The translations under genes were made by a program, and so were the position numbers. Source: Yersinia similis (GTDB taxonomy: Bacteria; Pseudomonadota; Gammaproteobacteria; Enterobacterales; Enterobacteriaceae). From it: 64,000 nt of DNA. Of the stretch, positions 1 through 9,240 are shown one piece after another (within the stretch, counting starts at the first letter, position 1; each line of letters opens with the position of its first letter). A model generated the notes under the pieces. It was not told the DNA's origin and did not search any database. It saw only the letters and a list, made by a program, of their open reading frames with translations. Location: NCBI RefSeq assembly GCF_001053095.1, contig NZ_CGBP01000002.1, positions 248,001 to 312,000 on the forward strand, in the 5' to 3' direction.

Positions 1-1
1 T

Positions 2-904
2 TATCTGGGACGTGAAATTTACATTAAACGTGATGATGTTACGCCTGTGGCTCTTGGAGGGAATAAACTGCGCAAGCTAGAATTTTTAGCCGCAGATGCC
101 TTGAGACAGGGAGCCGATACGCTGATTACGGCTGGCGCTATTCAATCTAATCATGTCCGCCAAACCGCCGCTGTAGCCGCAAAACTGGGTCTGCATTGCG
201 TTGCACTGTTGGAGAACCCCATCGCTACTGAGCAGGCGAATTATCTGACTAACGGTAATCGGCTGTTACTGGATCTATTCAATGTTGATGTTGTGATGTG
301 TGAGGCATTGCACGATCCAAATCAGCAATTAGCAGAATTGGCTACCCGCGTGGAAGCGCAGGGCTTCCGCCCATACGTAGTACCAATTGGCGGTTCTAAT
401 GCCTTGGGGGCGCTGGGTTATGTGCAGTGCTCACTGGAAATTGCTGCTCAAGCCGCGAGCAATGTTGCGTTCAGCTCTGTCGTCGTGGCCTCTGGTAGTG
501 CGGGAACACATGCAGGACTGGCGGTTGGCCTACAGCAGTTGCTACCCGATGCGGAATTAATCGGTGTGACGGTATCACGTAGCGCCGATGAACAGCGGTC
601 CAAAGTGACACATATTCAACGAGCATTGGCGACATTATTAGGGATGAAGGACCCATTGGCAAAAATCACCTTGTGGGATGGCTATTTTTCTCCGCAATAC
701 GGGATGCCAAACGAAGAGGGGATAGCGGCTATTAAGCTCTTGGCAAGACTAGAAGGAATATTGTTGGACCCTGTGTATACCGGTAAGGCGATGGCGGGTT
801 TACTTGATGGTATTGAACAAAAAAAATTCTGTGACAAAGGGCCAATTTTATTTATCCACACTGGTGGGGCGCCTGCATTATTTGCTTATCATCCGCAGGT
901 GTAG
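2..904 (+). CDS. dcyD: D-cysteine desulfhydrase, 5' end outside window
   Basis: PLP enzyme of the ACC-deaminase/tryptophan-synthase-beta fold that breaks D-cysteine into pyruvate, H2S and ammonia. The frame is open from base 2 and reads [13 protein letters not shown] before the internal GTG at 47, so the true start lies left of the window; about 30 residues are missing compared with the E. coli protein. [10 protein letters not shown] carries the PLP lysine, [10 protein letters not shown] and SGSAGTHAG are substrate and phosphate-binding motifs. It stands just upstream of the cystine transporter genes, which fits a role in D-cysteine/cystine use. In E. coli the gene lies inside that cluster instead of before it. 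Confidence 0.95.
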   Translation, partial: YLGREIYIKRDDVTPVALGGNKLRKLEFLAADALRQGADTLITAGAIQSNHVRQTAAVAAKLGLHCVALLENPIATEQANYLTNGNRLLLDLFNVDVVMCEALHDPNQQLAELATRVEAQGFRPYVVPIGGSNALGALGYVQCSLEIAAQAASNVAFSSVVVASGSAGTHAGLAVGLQQLLPDAELIGVTVSRSADEQRSKVTHIQRALATLLGMKDPLAKITLWDGYFSPQYGMPNEEGIAAIKLLARLEGILLDPVYTGKAMAGLLDGIEQKKFCDKGPILFIHTGGAPALFAYHPQV

Positions 905-1027
905 CCTAAGCTTTTATTATTACTTATTCCATTTTTAACTATATTTATCATTTTATATTTCTTCACTTCATTAATAACACTGGTAAAGTGTTGAATATCA
1001 AAAATAAACATGACAGTCGGAGTCTTT

Positions 1028-1828
1028 ATGAGTTTTTCAATTGTACGTCGCCACATTGTTCTGGGCATGGTGGCGGTCGCACTGGCAACCGGCTTGAACG
1101 TGAAGTCTTACGCTGCTGGTGACCTGTTGGATCAGGTAAAACAACGCGGCACCCTGATTGTTGGGTTAGAGGGGACTTATCCGCCATTCAGTTTTCAGGG
1201 CGAAGATGGCAAACTCACTGGTTTTGAAGTGGATTTTGCCAACGCATTGGCAGAACACATGGGGGTCAAAGCTAAAATCACCCCAACCAAATGGGATGGG
1301 ATGCTGGCCTCGCTGGAGTCTAAACGTATCGATGTGGCAATTAACCAGGTCACTATCTCAGATGAACGTAAGAAAAAATATGATTTCTCAACACCTTACA
1401 CCATTTCTGGTATTCAGGTACTGACTAAAAAAGGTAACGAAGGCCAGTTTACTAAGCCAGAAGATTTACAAGGTAAGAAGGTTGGCGTGGGTTTAGGCAG
1501 TAACTACGAACAGTGGTTACGTGAAAACCTGAAAGGCGTTGATATTCGCACCTATGATGATGATCCAACGAAATATCAGGATCTGCGTGTTGGCCGTACC
1601 GACGCCATTTTGGTTGATCGCTTAGCGGCATTGGATTTGGTGAAGAAAACTAACGATGCACTTGCGGTTGCAGGCCCCGCGTTTGCCCGCCAAGAGTCGG
1701 GTGTGGCGATGCGCAAAAATAACCCTGAATTGTTAGCCGCAGTCAATAATGCCATCGCTGAGATGCAAAAAGATGGCACGCTAGCCAAGATCTCTGATAA
1801 ATACTTTGGTGCGGACGTAACTAAATAA
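1028..1828 (+). CDS. tcyJ: Cystine-binding periplasmic protein
   Basis: Family 3 solute-binding protein (formerly FliY) of the cystine ABC importer. The Sec signal peptide is about residues 1-29 with cleavage near SYA-AG; the mature part begins LLDQVKQRGTLIVGLEGTYP and keeps the family run RIDVAINQVTISDERKKKY. I place the start at ATG 1028, preceded by CGGAG, rather than at the in-frame ATG 1010, which would add MTVGVF before the signal peptide. Its stop overlaps the next start (TAATG), so it is translationally coupled to the permease. Confidence 0.95.
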   Translation: MSFSIVRRHIVLGMVAVALATGLNVKSYAAGDLLDQVKQRGTLIVGLEGTYPPFSFQGEDGKLTGFEVDFANALAEHMGVKAKITPTKWDGMLASLESKRIDVAINQVTISDERKKKYDFSTPYTISGIQVLTKKGNEGQFTKPEDLQGKKVGVGLGSNYEQWLRENLKGVDIRTYDDDPTKYQDLRVGRTDAILVDRLAALDLVKKTNDALAVAGPAFARQESGVAMRKNNPELLAAVNNAIAEMQKDGTLAKISDKYFGADVTK

Positions 1829-2490
1829 TGCCAGAAAGTATGCAATTGGTGCTGGATTCAGCACCATTTTTATTGAAGGGAGCTTGGCTAACTCTCCAGC
1901 TTAGTCTTGGGGGGATGTTTTTCGGGCTGCTCTTAGGGTTTATGCTAGCGATGATGCGGTTATCGCACTTCTTGCCTTTTTCACTTATTTCCCGCTTTTA
2001 TGTCTCTATCTTCCGTGGTACGCCACTGATTGCTCAGTTATTCATGATTTACTATGGCCTGCCTCAGTTTGGCATTGAACTGGATCCGATGCCTGCGGCC
2101 TTGATTGGTTTATCGCTGAATACTGCCGCTTATACCTCAGAAACATTGCGGGCGGCGATTTCATCTATTGAGAAAGGGCAGTGGGAAGCGGCAGCCAGTA
2201 TCGGCATGACACGCTGGCAGGCACTGTATCGTGTTATTTTGCCACAGGCAGGGCGCACCGCCTTGCCCCCACTGGGCAACAGCTTTATTGGCTTGGTAAA
2301 GGATACCTCTCTGGCAGCGACCATCCAGGTACCGGAACTTTTCCGTCAAGCACAGTTGATCACATCGCGTACGATGGAAGTTTTCACTATGTATCTGGCG
2401 GCATCATTGATTTACTGGATAATTGCAACACTGTTATCGGCATTACAAAATCGGCTGGAAGCACATGTTAACCGCCAGGATCAGGAGTAA
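1828..2490 (+). CDS. tcyL: Cystine ABC transporter permease
   Basis: Inner-membrane permease (YecS) of the HisMQ family, 220 aa with about five hydrophobic segments. The cytoplasmic EAA loop, which docks onto the ATPase, is visible as WEAAASIGMTRWQALYRVIL around residues 112-131. The start codon overlaps the tcyJ stop by one base and the stop is two bases before tcyN, so the three genes form one tight operon. Confidence 0.95.
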   Translation: MPESMQLVLDSAPFLLKGAWLTLQLSLGGMFFGLLLGFMLAMMRLSHFLPFSLISRFYVSIFRGTPLIAQLFMIYYGLPQFGIELDPMPAALIGLSLNTAAYTSETLRAAISSIEKGQWEAAASIGMTRWQALYRVILPQAGRTALPPLGNSFIGLVKDTSLAATIQVPELFRQAQLITSRTMEVFTMYLAASLIYWIIATLLSALQNRLEAHVNRQDQE

Positions 2491-2492
2491 CC

Positions 2493-3248
2493 ATGAGTAC
2501 CATTGATATTAAAAAATTGACCAAGCAGTTTAAGGGTCAACAGGTGCTGCACGGTATCGATCTTGAAGTGAATAGCGGTGAAGTGGTGGCGATTATTGGC
2601 CCCAGTGGGTCAGGGAAAACCACTTTATTGCGTTGTATCAATCTACTGGAGATCCCCGATTCAGGGATAATTCGGGTAGGCAATATGGAGATTAATGGCA
2701 GTATCCACATCAGTAAGCAGCAACGTCAGGTCCGTGCCTTGCGGCAACAAGTGGGATTTGTTTTTCAGGGTTTCAATTTATTCCCTCATCGCACAGTGCT
2801 GGAAAATATCATTGAAGGGCCAGTGATTGTTAAGGGGGAAGATCGGGGTTCGGCAGAAAAACGCGGCCGTGAGTTACTGGCAAAGGTAGGATTAAGTGGT
2901 AAAGAGGATACCTATCCGCGTCGTTTATCTGGTGGGCAACAACAACGGGTGGCAATAGCGCGTGCGTTGGCCATGCAGCCTCAGGTTATCCTGTTTGATG
3001 AACCCACCTCTGCATTGGATCCCGAGCTGGTGGGGGAGGTACTCAGTACCATACGTGCGTTAGCCGAAGAGAAACGCACAATGGTTATTGTGACCCATGA
3101 AATGAGCTTTGCCCGCGATGTGGCAGACAGGGCTATTTTTATGGATCACGGGCAGATTGTCGAGCAAGGCCCTGCGAAAGCACTGTTTTCGCACCCGCAG
3201 CATGACCGTACCAAACAGTTCCTTGATAAGTTCCTGAATAACCACTGA
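2493..3248 (+). CDS. tcyN: Cystine ABC transporter ATP-binding protein
   Basis: ATPase (YecC) that powers TcyJL, 251 aa, the usual length. Walker A GPSGSGKTT (about residues 37-45), Q-loop in VFQGFNLFPH, signature LSGGQQQRVAIARAL, Walker B VILFDEPTSALD and the switch histidine in VTHEM are all present. Last gene of the operon; a strong inverted repeat follows at 3338. Confidence 0.95.
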   Translation: MSTIDIKKLTKQFKGQQVLHGIDLEVNSGEVVAIIGPSGSGKTTLLRCINLLEIPDSGIIRVGNMEINGSIHISKQQRQVRALRQQVGFVFQGFNLFPHRTVLENIIEGPVIVKGEDRGSAEKRGRELLAKVGLSGKEDTYPRRLSGGQQQRVAIARALAMQPQVILFDEPTSALDPELVGEVLSTIRALAEEKRTMVIVTHEMSFARDVADRAIFMDHGQIVEQGPAKALFSHPQHDRTKQFLDKFLNNH

Positions 3249-3272
3249 TCCAGCGTTTTTAGGTAGCAAAAT

Positions 3273-3335
3273 TTAATATATTGAGGTTTTTTAATATATT
3301 GAAACCTTTTAATCTGCCAGGTGGAATTTTTAATA
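3273..3335. repeat. Short direct repeats, TTTTTAATATATTGA type
   Basis: Downstream of tcyN an AT-rich unit close to TTTAATATATTGA occurs twice (about 3272-3284 and 3291-3303), and a shorter relative, TTTTTAATATGTTG, follows at about 3327. No function is visible. Confidence 0.5.
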
Positions 3336-3337
3336 TG

Positions 3338-3365
3338 TTGGGGGCCACTGTATAGCCCCCAATTT
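3338..3365. terminator. Bidirectional terminator between tcyN and the TA pair
   Basis: Perfect 8-bp inverted repeat TTGGGGGC / GCCCCCAA with a 9-base loop between two convergent transcription units. The A/T flanks suit termination in either direction. Confidence 0.7.
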
Positions 3366-3376
3366 GCTAGATAATT

Positions 3377-3748
3377 TTACAAAAAGGCTTCAAGCTTGAG
3401 GCGATGCGCTATTGTTCTTACTTCTTTCATGCGGCCATGCCCAGGTAATATTTTTTGCTCAACAGTGACTAGCCCGGCTTTCTTTAGAATAGCGACATCA
3501 CGGGTTACCGTGCTGCGATCCCGCTTTAACCGGGTAGACAGTGACGTAATAGAGCCCGGATACATTTTTACTGTCCGTAGCAGAATAATACGTGCAGCAC
3601 TTAATACCCTGACCATCTCCAGAGGGTCTTCAAAGGTGATGATGTGTTCTTCTGGCAGTGATTTCCCCGCATCTGCGAGCGTTGCGAGTTGTTGACCCCG
3701 TGTAAAAAAATCATCTTCTGTTGCCGTTTTGATAACTAACTTGCTCAT
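3377..3748 (-). CDS. Winged-helix antitoxin/regulator, TumA-like
   Basis: 123-aa DNA-binding protein. The C-terminal half is a MarR/ArsR-like winged helix (SITSLSTRLKRDRSTVTRDVAILKKAGLV), of the type annotated as HVO_A0114-family proteins. I chose ATG 3748: it overlaps the preceding stop as TAATG and has AAGGAGA just upstream, whereas the longer frame to 3787 runs into the partner gene. The order (toxin-like gene first, this gene second) and coupling suggest the antitoxin and autoregulator of a TumE/TumA type II system. Function is inferred from the pairing. Confidence 0.7.
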   Translation of the reverse strand: MSKLVIKTATEDDFFTRGQQLATLADAGKSLPEEHIITFEDPLEMVRVLSAARIILLRTVKMYPGSITSLSTRLKRDRSTVTRDVAILKKAGLVTVEQKILPGHGRMKEVRTIAHRLKLEAFL

Positions 3749-4041
3749 TAACTTCTCCTTAGCGCAGTCCAATCCTTCTGAAAGCAACTCTCTATATGTT
3801 CAAAGCTGATAAAATCAATCGCTTCAACCCCCCCGAGATAATGGCGGTGATGGAAGCCATGTGCATTGTCATAACCGATCACTCGCCCGTTATCACCTTT
3901 TGATAAGTGGTGATTGATATAAGCCAAATTATAACGGGTAATTATTCCGCATGAGTTGGCCCAGATTTCACGGCGTAACTGGCCGTTACCTCGCCGGTTA
4001 GCAATTTTATGGACTTCATCGATAATTTTTTTATCAGCCAT
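3748..4041 (-). CDS. TumE-family (DUF6516-like) toxin
   Basis: 97-aa protein with the core I recognise from TumE/DUF6516 toxins: YNLAYINHHL, GDNGRVIGYDNAHG, FHHRHYLGG and a closing acidic-aromatic segment. It overlaps the winged-helix gene by TAATG. The start is taken at ATG 4041 (MADKK), with GAGGTGG upstream; an in-frame ATG at 4083 would add 14 residues. The pair lies alone between the cystine operon and putA, as expected for a mobile TA module. The biochemical activity of the toxin is not evident from sequence. Confidence 0.7.
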   Translation of the reverse strand: MADKKIIDEVHKIANRRGNGQLRREIWANSCGIITRYNLAYINHHLSKGDNGRVIGYDNAHGFHHRHYLGGVEAIDFISFEHIESCFQKDWTALRRS

Positions 4042-4083
4042 GGTTATTATTACCACCTCTGTTGGTTGTTGTACACAGTTCAT

Positions 4084-4455
4084 TCACTAAGAAAAAATCC
4101 AAGAGTAAAAAAGGTATTTATTTCTGTTGAATTAATAATGGGTTAGCCATAAACGCTGGGCAAGCACTCAACATAAGCTCTGAGGGAGGCGACTAAAAGA
4201 GATGGGTGATACCGACAGAATTACATTTGATAATGCGAAGCATCTCGAGGGGATGAACGCTTGTCTGATTTTCACTTTACATCTCGGTGCTGGGGCAAGA
4301 GACTACGGCCCAAGGTTGGGGACTGATAAGCAAATCAGTTCATGAACAAATCGATTCAGGAACAAATCGACTTATAAACAAGGCAAGGGTGATTATAAGA
4401 GCGAGTGATCAAGATAAGGCGGTGTCATTGCCATCAGGGGGTATTGGCAAAAAAT
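4084..4455. other. Intergenic stretch without recognised genes
   Basis: Upstream region of the toxin-antitoxin pair. I see no convincing coding frame or RNA gene; the only pattern is a twice-repeated AACAAATCGA around 4345-4370. It should contain the promoter of the leftward TA operon, which I could not fix. Confidence 0.4.
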
Positions 4456-4653
4456 AAGGCCCGAAGGGCCTCAGACTGCTGACAAACCCCGATGACGCGA
4501 TCTTGAACGGTGAGGATAGGCAGAGGAGTAAAGAGTCCGCGCCAAGGATGGCGCGGCTCGAGCCTACATGGATGTATTTACGGCGTCTTTACGATCTGCC
4601 TGTTCTCTCCGTCGCGGGCACTTTGTCAATAACCTCAGGCCCCGAAGGGCCTT
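4456..4653. repeat. Long imperfect palindrome, YPAL-like intergenic element
   Basis: About 195 bp built as nested inverted repeats. Outer ends are two copies of a GGCCC-GAA-GGGCC-type hairpin (4458-4470 and 4638-4651); inside them CTCAG..GACAAA (4470-4486) faces TTTGTC..CTCAG (4622-4638), then GGCAGAGGAGTAAAG faces CTTTACGATCTGCC, and a central GCGCC-AAGGAT-GGCGC hairpin lies near 4540-4556. Size and structure resemble the Yersinia palindromic (YPAL) repeats described from yersiniae, but I cannot confirm identity without a genome search. It lies at the 3' end of putA and could also serve as its terminator. Confidence 0.5.
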
Positions 4654-4699
4654 AACCGAAAGTCGTTGTGTGGCATGGCCTTTTTTGACAGAAATAAAT

Positions 4700-7600
4700 C
4701 TAGCCGATAGTCATCAGACTGGCGTTTCCGCCGGCGGCAGCTGTATTGATACTCAATGAGTGCTCAATCAATAAGCGTTCCAGCAGGATGTTGGTTTCAC
4801 CACGAGCGAAGCCTTGTACAGAGACAATGGGGCCGTCAATTTGGGCTACCTGCTCGCATAGCGTGCGTAGTTGATCAGCATCGCCGTGATAGATAACGGC
4901 ATCGAAGGCGATGTCAGCGGTTTGCCAATCATGGGTAAGGGTGATCCGCGATTGCACTTCAGTAGGTAATTGAGATAACAGTGCTTTCTGTACGTCATTC
5001 TCCGGCCATAGAACTTGGCTCCCGGTCGCCAGCACCGCAGCCAACTGCGTAAGGATGTCGCTTTCGGTATCGGCAAGACAAAGAACTCGCTCACGAGGCA
5101 GGAGGGCATAGGTATTGCGCTCACCAGTTGGCCCCGGTAATAACCGCACGGTTCCACCTTGTGCCAGCGAGACATAGCGCTGGCAAAGCGCGGCCAGCGT
5201 ATCGTGTTGCTGTTCCGTGGCCCATTGAGTGAACGCGCGGTGAGCGGTCAGCAGCGGTTCACGACCTGCAACATTCTGTTGCTGCTCGCCATCCTGATGC
5301 GCCAGTGTATTGACCAGTGCATCATCTGGGCGGCTACTCAGTAAGCGATACAAATACAATGGGCCGCCAGCTTTGGGACCGGTACCTGATAACCCCTCGC
5401 CACCAAAAGGTTGTACACCGACAACGGCTCCGACCATATTACGGTTAACATAGAGGTTGCCTACTTTTGCTTTTTCAGTGACGCGGGCAATAGTTTCATC
5501 AATACGGGTGTGAATACCCAGGGTTAAGCCATAGCCAGATGCATTAATTTGATCGACTAACTCATTAAGATGCTGACGTTGGAAGCGTACGACATGCAGC
5601 ACTGGGCCAAAGACTTCTTTTTGCAACTCATCAAAACTGTCCAATTCAATCAAGGTCGGTTTGATAAATGTTCCACGTTGCCACTCTTTTTCATCCAAGC
5701 TATTGGTACGGACTGCCTGATAAACCTTACGCCCTTTGGCACGCATCGCTTGAATATGGCGCTCAATGCCCGTTTTTGCTTCAGCGTCGATAACGGGGCC
5801 AATATCCGTAGACAGACGTTCTGGATTACCCATCCGGCATTCCGCCATGGCACCACGTAACATTTGCAGCGTATGTTCGGCGACATCATCCTGAATACAG
5901 AGAATACGCAGGGCAGAACAACGCTGGCCTGCACTGTCAAAGGCAGAGGCGACAACATCGGTCACGACTTGTTCAGTCAGTGCCGAAGAGTCAACAATCA
6001 TCGCATTCAGGCCACCGGTTTCAGCGATCAGCGGTGTTGGACGTCCTTGTGGATCGAGGCGGCCTGCGATACTGCGTTGTAAAATAGTCGCTACCTCGGT
6101 AGAGCCGGTAAACATCACTGCGCGTACACGGGCATCATTAACCAGTAGTGCGCCAACACTGTCACCGCGGCCCGGTAATAATTGCAGAACCCCCTGTGGG
6201 ATGCCTGCATCTAGCAGAATGCGCACGGCCTGTGCGGCAATTAACGGTGTCTGTTCTGCTGGTTTTGCCAGAACGCTGTTGCCAGCCGCCAACGCGGCGG
6301 CAACCTGACCGGTAAAGATTGCCAGTGGGAAGTTCCACGGGCTGATACAAACAACCGGGCCAAGTGGGCGATGACTATCATTGGTGAAGTTATCCCTGAC
6401 GATCCCTGCATAATAGTGCAAGAAGTCAACAGCTTCACGGACTTCAGCAATGGCATTACTGAAGGTTTTACCCGCTTCACGTACCAGTATTCCCATCAGC
6501 GTTTGCATCTGATTTTCCATCAACTCAGCGGCGCGGATTAAGATAGCGGCCCGTTCAGCGGGGGGAGTAGCAAACCAGATAGCTCCGGCACGGGCGGCAG
6601 CATCCAAGGCACGGCTAACTTCACCTTCGGTTGCCTCGCGAACATAGCCGACCACATCGGCAGGTTCTGCCGGGTTGATAACCGGTAGGGCGTCACCGTT
6701 GTCCAGCTCTGCATTGATGACGGGTTCAGCACGCCATATCTGGCTGGCACTGGTCAGTAGTGCGCTAGAGAGCGACGCGAGGCGATGTTCGTTAGCAAGA
6801 TCCAACCCGCTGGAGTTGGCGCGAACTTTACCAAACAGGTCACGCGGTAAGGGGATCCGCGGATGAGGTAAGCCAAGTTGACCTTCAGCCGCCGCCATGG
6901 CTTCTACCGCACTGACCGGGTCCGCAACCAGTTCATCAAGGGGTAATGTGGCATCAGCGATACGATTAACAAACGAGGTGTTGGCACCGTTTTCCAACAG
7001 ACGGCGCACAAGGTAAGCCAGTAATGTTTCATGGGTACCGACCGGAGCATAAATACGGCATGGGCGGTTGAGTTTACCCTCGGCCACTTTCCCGACCACT
7101 TGCTCATACAGTGGCTCCCCCATGCCGTGTAGGCATTGGAACTCATACTGGCCGGGGTAGTAATTCTGCCCGGCAAGGTGGTAAATCGCTGACAGAGTAT
7201 GCGCATTATGCGTCGCAAATTGCGGATAGATCAGGTTTGGAACAGCCAATAATTTGCGGGCGCAGGCCAGGTAGGACACATCGGTATAAACCTTACGAGT
7301 ATAAACCGGGTATCCTTCCAGCCCGTCAATTTGGGCGCGTTTAATTTCGCTGTCCCAATAGGCCCCTTTGACGAGGCGAATCATCAGGCGGCGGCGGCTA
7401 CGTTGTGCCATATCAATCACGGCATCAATAGTGGCAGGGCAACGCTTTTGGTATGCCTGAATAACAAAACCAATACCATTCCAACCCGCCAATTTAGGTT
7501 CGAAGCACAGCCTCTCCAACAGGTCGAGAGAGATTTCCAGACGGTCGGCTTCCTCGGCATCAATGTTGATACCGATATCGTACTGACGGGCTTGTAACGT

Positions 7601-8671
7601 TAGCGATAACAGGCGCGGATATAACTCGTCCATCACTCGCTCATATTGCGCACGGCTATAGCGGGGGTGTAGGGCGGAAAGTTTGATTGAAATCCCCGGC
7701 CCTTCGTAAATACCCCGGCCATTTGAGGCCTTACCAATGGCATGAATTGCCTGTTGATAAGAGAGCAGGTAAGCCTGTGCATCTACTTCGGTTAACGCCG
7801 CTTCGCCCAACATATCGTAAGAGTAGCGGAACCCTTTATCTTCTAATTTACGGGCATTTGCCAATGCTTCCGAAATGGTTTCACCGGTGACAAATTGTTC
7901 GCCCATCAAGCGCATCGCCATATCGACGCCTTTGCGAATCAAGGGTTCGCCCCCTTTACCGATAATCCGGTTCAGCGAGCCGGAGAGTTTGGCTTCGTTA
8001 TGGGTAGAGACTAGGCGGCCAGTAAACAGCAGGCCCCAAGTGGCAGCATTGACAAACATTGATGGGCTACGGCCCAGATGGGAATGCCAGTTGCCGTTGC
8101 TAATTTTATCGCGGATCAGCGCATCGCGGGTTGGCTTGTCAGGAATACGTAGCAGCGCTTCAGCCAGACACATCAATGCCACGCCTTCTTGTGAAGAGAG
8201 TGAGAACTCTTGCAGCAACCCCTGAACCATGCCCGCGCGGCCATGGGCACTTTTTTGATTACGCAGTTTTTCAGCAATGGAATAGGCCAGTTTATGTGTT
8301 GCTTGCGCTAAATCTGCGGGTAAGCGCGCTTGTTCCAATAACATGGGGATCGCTTCGGTTTCCGGGCGACGATAGGCCGCAGTAATGGCGGCACGAGTAA
8401 CCGACTGCGGGAGCACGTGTTCCGCAAAATCCAAGAATGGCTGATGAGTGTTTTCAGTGAGTTGCGGTATAGCATCTTCTGTGTCTTGCAGAGAGAGTGA
8501 ACTTGTTGTTGCCAGTTCTGGCAATTCACTGTTACTTTCCAGCCTTTCTAAGTAGTTGAAAATAGCCTGTTTAATGAGCCAATGTGGTGTGCGATCAATA
8601 CGTTGTGCTGCACTCTTGATGCGATCTCGTGTTGCTTCATCAAGCTTTACGCCCATTGTGGTACTCGCCAT
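4700..8671 (-). CDS. putA: Bifunctional proline dehydrogenase / P5C dehydrogenase and repressor
   Basis: Oxidises proline to glutamate in two steps at the membrane and represses the put genes when proline is scarce. 1323 aa, the usual length of the trifunctional enterobacterial form. The ribbon-helix-helix DNA-binding domain is residues 1-47 (MASTTMGVKLDEATRDRIKS); the FAD barrel runs about 260-570 with RLVKGAYWDSEIK; the aldehyde dehydrogenase about 650-1120 with AETGGLNAM and catalytic cysteine in SAGQRCSAL; a conserved C-terminal domain follows. Divergent from putP, with candidate PutA sites in between. Confidence 0.97.
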   Translation of the reverse strand: MASTTMGVKLDEATRDRIKSAAQRIDRTPHWLIKQAIFNYLERLESNSELPELATTSSLSLQDTEDAIPQLTENTHQPFLDFAEHVLPQSVTRAAITAAYRRPETEAIPMLLEQARLPADLAQATHKLAYSIAEKLRNQKSAHGRAGMVQGLLQEFSLSSQEGVALMCLAEALLRIPDKPTRDALIRDKISNGNWHSHLGRSPSMFVNAATWGLLFTGRLVSTHNEAKLSGSLNRIIGKGGEPLIRKGVDMAMRLMGEQFVTGETISEALANARKLEDKGFRYSYDMLGEAALTEVDAQAYLLSYQQAIHAIGKASNGRGIYEGPGISIKLSALHPRYSRAQYERVMDELYPRLLSLTLQARQYDIGINIDAEEADRLEISLDLLERLCFEPKLAGWNGIGFVIQAYQKRCPATIDAVIDMAQRSRRRLMIRLVKGAYWDSEIKRAQIDGLEGYPVYTRKVYTDVSYLACARKLLAVPNLIYPQFATHNAHTLSAIYHLAGQNYYPGQYEFQCLHGMGEPLYEQVVGKVAEGKLNRPCRIYAPVGTHETLLAYLVRRLLENGANTSFVNRIADATLPLDELVADPVSAVEAMAAAEGQLGLPHPRIPLPRDLFGKVRANSSGLDLANEHRLASLSSALLTSASQIWRAEPVINAELDNGDALPVINPAEPADVVGYVREATEGEVSRALDAAARAGAIWFATPPAERAAILIRAAELMENQMQTLMGILVREAGKTFSNAIAEVREAVDFLHYYAGIVRDNFTNDSHRPLGPVVCISPWNFPLAIFTGQVAAALAAGNSVLAKPAEQTPLIAAQAVRILLDAGIPQGVLQLLPGRGDSVGALLVNDARVRAVMFTGSTEVATILQRSIAGRLDPQGRPTPLIAETGGLNAMIVDSSALTEQVVTDVVASAFDSAGQRCSALRILCIQDDVAEHTLQMLRGAMAECRMGNPERLSTDIGPVIDAEAKTGIERHIQAMRAKGRKVYQAVRTNSLDEKEWQRGTFIKPTLIELDSFDELQKEVFGPVLHVVRFQRQHLNELVDQINASGYGLTLGIHTRIDETIARVTEKAKVGNLYVNRNMVGAVVGVQPFGGEGLSGTGPKAGGPLYLYRLLSSRPDDALVNTLAHQDGEQQQNVAGREPLLTAHRAFTQWATEQQHDTLAALCQRYVSLAQGGTVRLLPGPTGERNTYALLPRERVLCLADTESDILTQLAAVLATGSQVLWPENDVQKALLSQLPTEVQSRITLTHDWQTADIAFDAVIYHGDADQLRTLCEQVAQIDGPIVSVQGFARGETNILLERLLIEHSLSINTAAAGGNASLMTIG

Positions 8672-9240
8672 GTCGCCCGTCTCCTTTGGTAAGGGGAATT
8701 ATGATTTTATTCCTGACAATATCAGGTATGTTGCAACTTTGTGCAACCACGTTAAATCAGGCGGTGATTGAAGTGTGAATTCAGTCTGATTTTTTAACAA
8801 TTTCGGTAAGGATAATTCAGGGTTAACAATTATGTGCAATAGCTTCAAACCCTAACAAATATAGGGTTTATAACGAATTTACCTTAGGTGCAACTCACTT
8901 TACATTGCTAGGTGTAACTGCATCTCAGCATTTAATGTGATGCGGCGTGAGTTTTTTGTAAATTTTTTGTTGAAATTGTTGTGACTAAAGAAAAGACTCA
9001 TCTAGGATAGCAACCATGAGACAGTCGTCGATTAGTCAATGGGGGGCTGGTGGTTCATCTGTTACTGACGGGTATTTCATCTTTTGCTAATGGTTATCTT
9101 TGGTGCAACCCATTGTCTCGTTCCGACAATGGGCAGAGAAAAAGCATAGAGAAGCAATCGCTGAATGTCTTAAAAATGACGAAATGTATTAAAGATGGCG
9201 AAATATATTAAAACGATAATATGCACAATGGAGACGTAGC
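8672..9240. promoter_or_regulatory. putA-putP control region with PutA operator hexamers
   Basis: The divergent intergenic region holds several copies of the GTTGCA hexamer recognised by the PutA ribbon-helix-helix domain in E. coli: GTTGCAAC at 8730-8737, TGCAAC at 8742-8747, 8889-8894 and 9104-9109. The first two are closest to putA and the last lies about 130 bp before putP. The known autoregulation of put genes makes these the likely operators; the rest of the region is AT-rich without other features I can name. Confidence 0.65.

Noticed and set aside
4568..4759. 63-aa plus-strand frame over the palindromic element
   Set aside because: Lies in repeat DNA and overlaps the putA end; no coding signs.
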